Below are positions 14,246 through 16,370 of a stretch of 16,370 nucleotides of DNA, piece by piece. This stretch comes from Ruthenibacterium avium (GTDB taxonomy: Bacteria > Bacillota > Clostridia > Oscillospirales > Ruminococcaceae). Under the pieces are notes generated by a model. It made no database searches. It was not told where the DNA came from and saw only the letters and a list, made by a program, of their open reading frames with translations. Each line of letters starts with the position of its first letter. The first letter of the stretch is position 1. The stretch is taken from NCBI GenBank assembly GCA_019118905.1, contig DWYA01000094.1, positions 1 through 16,370 on the forward strand. Direction: 5' to 3'. The translations under genes were made by a program, and so were the position numbers.

Positions 14246-15805
14246 ATGCTGCAAGATTTTTGGTGTTCCGATGTGTCGGCAACGGCGGTGGCTGTCTTGC
14301 GCGATTGCCCGGAGGATGCGCGGCGCTGCATTTCCATTGCCGACGATGTGCTGGAAAATCGGTTCATCTTCCGCGATCATTGGGAAATGGAGCGCACCTG
14401 TGAGCCGGTGCAATTCGGCCCCGCTGAATCGGATATTGATTGGGCGCATATTCCCGGTGCGGACGCCGAGTGGCTGTATGCCATGAACCGGCACACCAGC
14501 TTTGTCAATCTGGGCAAAGCTTGGCAATATACCCATGACCGCCGCTATGCTGAAAAGTGGGCGCGTTTGGTGGAAGATTGGATTGACCGTGTGCCGCTGA
14601 CAACGGAAAGCGAAGGAAATACATGGCGCAGTTTGGAGGCGGGCTTGCGCTGTGAATATTGGCTGCGCTCCATCAAGCTGGTGGAAGACAGCGGCGTGCT
14701 GACCGAACCGCTGCGCCGTAAAGTAGAAGCTTGTCTGCTGCGGCATGGCGAGTACCTCACCGGTAAGTGGGGCGAATTTCAAAAAATCTCGAACTGGGGT
14801 GTCTTGCAGGATCACGGGCTGTTTTTGCTGGGGGTATTATTCAACCGGCAGGAGTGGCAAACACTGGCGCTTGAACGGCTGGATCAAAACCTGCACCGCT
14901 CAGTGATGGACGACGGCAGTCAGTGGGAGCAAAGTCCGATGTATCACTGTGAAGTGCTGCATAACGCGGCAGATACCCTGCTCATTGCCCGGCAAAGCGG
15001 CATAGCCGTACCTCAGCGGTTGGAGCAAAATGTGCATCAGATGTTCCGGGCGCTTGCGGCTTGGCTGAAGCCGAACGGCTGTTTGCCCTGTCAATCGGAC
15101 TCTGATGACGCAGATGCCCGCGATATTCTGGCAATGGGGGCGCTGCTATTCCAAGATGAAGTGCTGCGCGCCGCGGCTGGAAATGAGCCGTTTGAGGAAA
15201 ACTATTGGGATTTTGGCGCGGATTGTGCCGCCCAGCTGGCAAGGCTGCCCGCAGCACAAGAGGCGTGTGCCTCTGACGCGCTGGCTGACAGCGGCAACTA
15301 TATGCTGCGCACGGAGCGCAGCCCGCAGGCGGCTTATCTGCGCTTTCATTGCGGCAGTATGGGCGGCGGCCATGGCCATGCCGACCAGCTGCATGTGGAT
15401 GCGGGATGCCGCGGCGAGGATTTTCTGATTGACGCAGGGCGATATACCTATGTGGACTGTCCGCAGCGCTTAGAATTGAAGCGTCCCGCCGCCCATAACA
15501 CGACGCGGGTGGACGGAATGGACTTCAGTCCTTGTGCGGATACTTGGGCTTACGTCAGCCAAGCCGTACCCGTAAAACTGCCTTTCCGATTTACCCCGAC
15601 AGCGGACCTTGTCTGCGGCGGCCATCTGGGCTATCTCAAACAAGGGGTCATGGTATTTCGCTGCGTGGTCTGGCTGCGTAAGCTGTGGGCTGCGGTGATT
15701 TTCGATGAGTTTTTTGCCGATGAAGCAACGACGCATTGCTATGAGCAGTATTTCCACTTTGGCCGGGGAACTGCCCGCATGGAGGGGAATACCGTCCTGT
15801 GGTAA
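14246..15805 (+). CDS. Heparinase III-like lyase (PL12 type), truncated by an in-frame stop
   Basis: The open part encodes 519 residues of a heparinase III-type lyase. An alpha/alpha toroid spans about 1-345, with NTWRSLEAGLR (125-135), SNWGVLQDHG (N183), DGSQWEQSPMYHCEVLHN (Y233 as likely catalytic Tyr). The beta-sandwich follows with GSMGGGHGHADQLHVDAG (H376, H378), LIDAGRYTY and AAHNTTRVDG (N418). TAA at 15803-15805 ends it inside the beta-sandwich. Without this stop the same frame runs on to 16207, giving 653 residues, the normal length for PL12 (about 650). The catalytic residues are all before the stop, but loss of 133 residues of the sandwich probably harms folding. No signal peptide is visible. 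GGGGAGG (14232-14238) precedes the ATG. Expected product: unsaturated oligosaccharides for the GH88 enzyme just upstream. Confidence 0.85.
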   Translation: MLQDFWCSDVSATAVAVLRDCPEDARRCISIADDVLENRFIFRDHWEMERTCEPVQFGPAESDIDWAHIPGADAEWLYAMNRHTSFVNLGKAWQYTHDRRYAEKWARLVEDWIDRVPLTTESEGNTWRSLEAGLRCEYWLRSIKLVEDSGVLTEPLRRKVEACLLRHGEYLTGKWGEFQKISNWGVLQDHGLFLLGVLFNRQEWQTLALERLDQNLHRSVMDDGSQWEQSPMYHCEVLHNAADTLLIARQSGIAVPQRLEQNVHQMFRALAAWLKPNGCLPCQSDSDDADARDILAMGALLFQDEVLRAAAGNEPFEENYWDFGADCAAQLARLPAAQEACASDALADSGNYMLRTERSPQAAYLRFHCGSMGGGHGHADQLHVDAGCRGEDFLIDAGRYTYVDCPQRLELKRPAAHNTTRVDGMDFSPCADTWAYVSQAVPVKLPFRFTPTADLVCGGHLGYLKQGVMVFRCVVWLRKLWAAVIFDEFFADEATTHCYEQYFHFGRGTARMEGNTVLW

Positions 15806-16207
15806 GGCCGCCAAGCGCGTGCGGCGCTGCATTGCCTCAGTGATGTGCAGTGCTGTCTTGGCCGTGGGCCTTATTCTACGGATTACAACCGGTTGGAAGA
15901 AGGGGATGTACTCACCGCCCGGCGAGAGGGCAAGGGATTTGTCTCTCTTGTCACGGTCTTGGATTTAGCTGCCGAAAATCCCCTTCAAACCCAGCTTGTG
16001 CCGGTAGAAAGAACCGATGGTCAGCCGCTGTCGATTCCTGCCCAGGCAGTGCGGGTACAGCGGGGAAACGAGCGAATGGTGGTACTGGAACGCCATGGCG
16101 ATATGCCTACTCCGGTGGGACTGCTTTGCGCCGATGGCTTTTCCGGCCACGGACGCACCGTTGTCTTTTCTGACCAAGAGCCGGAAGGCGTCGTTCTCGA
16201 TTGGTGA
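15806..16207 (+). pseudogene. Detached C-terminal part of the PL12 lyase gene
   Basis: The 133 codons after the TAA stay in the same reading frame as the lyase and read like the missing C-terminal beta-sandwich: ALHCLSDVQCCL, then GPYSTDYNRLEEGDVLTA and GFVSLVTVLDL, which resemble the end of heparinase III-like proteins. There is no frameshift and no further stop before TGA at 16205-16207. A GTG at 15845 could start a 120-residue peptide, but no ribosome site precedes it. I read this as the remnant of one gene split by a single nonsense change (for example CAA to TAA), a sequencing error, or a site of readthrough; it is not an independent gene. Confidence 0.75.
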
Positions 16208-16222
16208 TGATATAAAATGAAA

Positions 16223-16276
16223 AAGGCAAAGGGTCGACCATGCAGCGGGTCGGTCTTTTGCTTTACCATCTTTTTT
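16223..16276 (+). terminator. Rho-independent terminator of the plus-strand operon
   Basis: Bases 16226-16239 pair with 16248-16261 in a 14-bp stem (three G-U pairs) around an 8-nt loop, extendable by two or three A-T or G-T pairs. TTTTTT follows at 16271-16276. It lies 16 nt after the stop of the lyase remnant, which supports the view that 16207 is the original gene end. The remaining bases to 16370 show nothing I can identify. Confidence 0.85.
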
Positions 16277-16370
16277 GAAAATTTTGGATAGATTCTTATT
16301 CCCATTCGGCACAGTATAGGCAGTTTTGCGAATTTTCACACGTATGGCACGAAGGCAATATTTTGTGGAT

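Noticed and set aside
13877..14815. Minus-strand open frame across the GH88/PL12 junction
   Set aside because: Both plus-strand genes here have strong motif and ribosome-site support; the antisense frame has none.
15803..15805. Programmed stop-codon recoding (selenocysteine or pyrrolysine) in the PL12 gene
   Set aside because: The codon is TAA, which is not used for either, and no specific downstream hairpin was seen. Nonsense mutation or error is simpler.
15806..15850. Frameshift as the cause of the PL12 interruption
   Set aside because: The downstream lyase-like sequence is in the same frame as the upstream part; shifting frame gives unrelated residues.
16231..16239. GGTCGACC palindrome as a possible protein-binding or att site
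   Set aside because: It is part of the left arm of the terminator stem at the operon end and needs no other explanation.

Overview
The window looks like a chromosomal carbohydrate-use locus of a Gram-positive anaerobe, most likely a gut Clostridia member (Oscillospiraceae-like is a guess). Reasons: strong AGGAGG ribosome sites, a YesM/YesN-type two-component system, a CUT1 sugar ABC transporter with a lipoprotein binding protein, FGly-type sulfatases, and GC-rich coding sequence with AT-rich intergenic DNA. No rRNA, tRNA, CRISPR array or insertion sequence is visible.

Layout. Bases 1-239 hold the 3' end of an AT-rich, unrecognised plus-strand gene, followed by a rho-independent terminator (314-374). 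From about 7080 leftwards to 386 runs a minus-strand operon: sensor kinase (5307-7034), AraC-type response regulator (3710-5302), heparinase II/III-like lyase (1936-3708) and sulfatase (386-1891). The first three genes are separated by 1-4 nt. From about 7255 rightwards runs a plus-strand operon: solute-binding lipoprotein (7328-8650), two permeases (8722-9630, 9643-10473), a second sulfatase (10528-11958), a GH43/GH117-like beta-propeller protein (11955-13022), a GH88 unsaturated glucuronyl hydrolase (13079-14227) and a PL12/heparinase III-like lyase. The lyase is interrupted by an in-frame TAA at 15803; its remaining 133 codons are intact to 16207. A strong terminator (16223-16276) closes the operon. 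Between the divergent operons (7035-7327) lie two convincing sigma-70-type promoters facing away from each other, with inverted and direct repeats that could bind the regulator.

How the parts fit (inference). The kinase would sense a sugar ligand outside the cell, and the YesN-like regulator would activate one or both operons. The ABC transporter would import sulfated, uronic-acid-containing oligosaccharides. None of the lyases, sulfatases or hydrolases has a visible signal peptide, so breakdown is predicted to be cytosolic: lyases make 4,5-unsaturated uronyl ends, sulfatases remove sulfate, GH88 removes the unsaturated uronic acid. The beta-propeller protein adds a step that I cannot assign. 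A glycosaminoglycan such as heparan or chondroitin sulfate is the simplest substrate, but other sulfated uronic-acid polysaccharides remain possible. The window lacks a transporter ATPase, an FGly-forming maturase and any secreted depolymerase; these must be elsewhere or outside the window.

The most noteworthy points are the nonsense-interrupted PL12 gene, the all-cytosolic enzyme set, the unassigned propeller protein translationally coupled to a sulfatase, the very high cysteine content of the heparinase II-like enzyme, and the repeat-bearing divergent control region.
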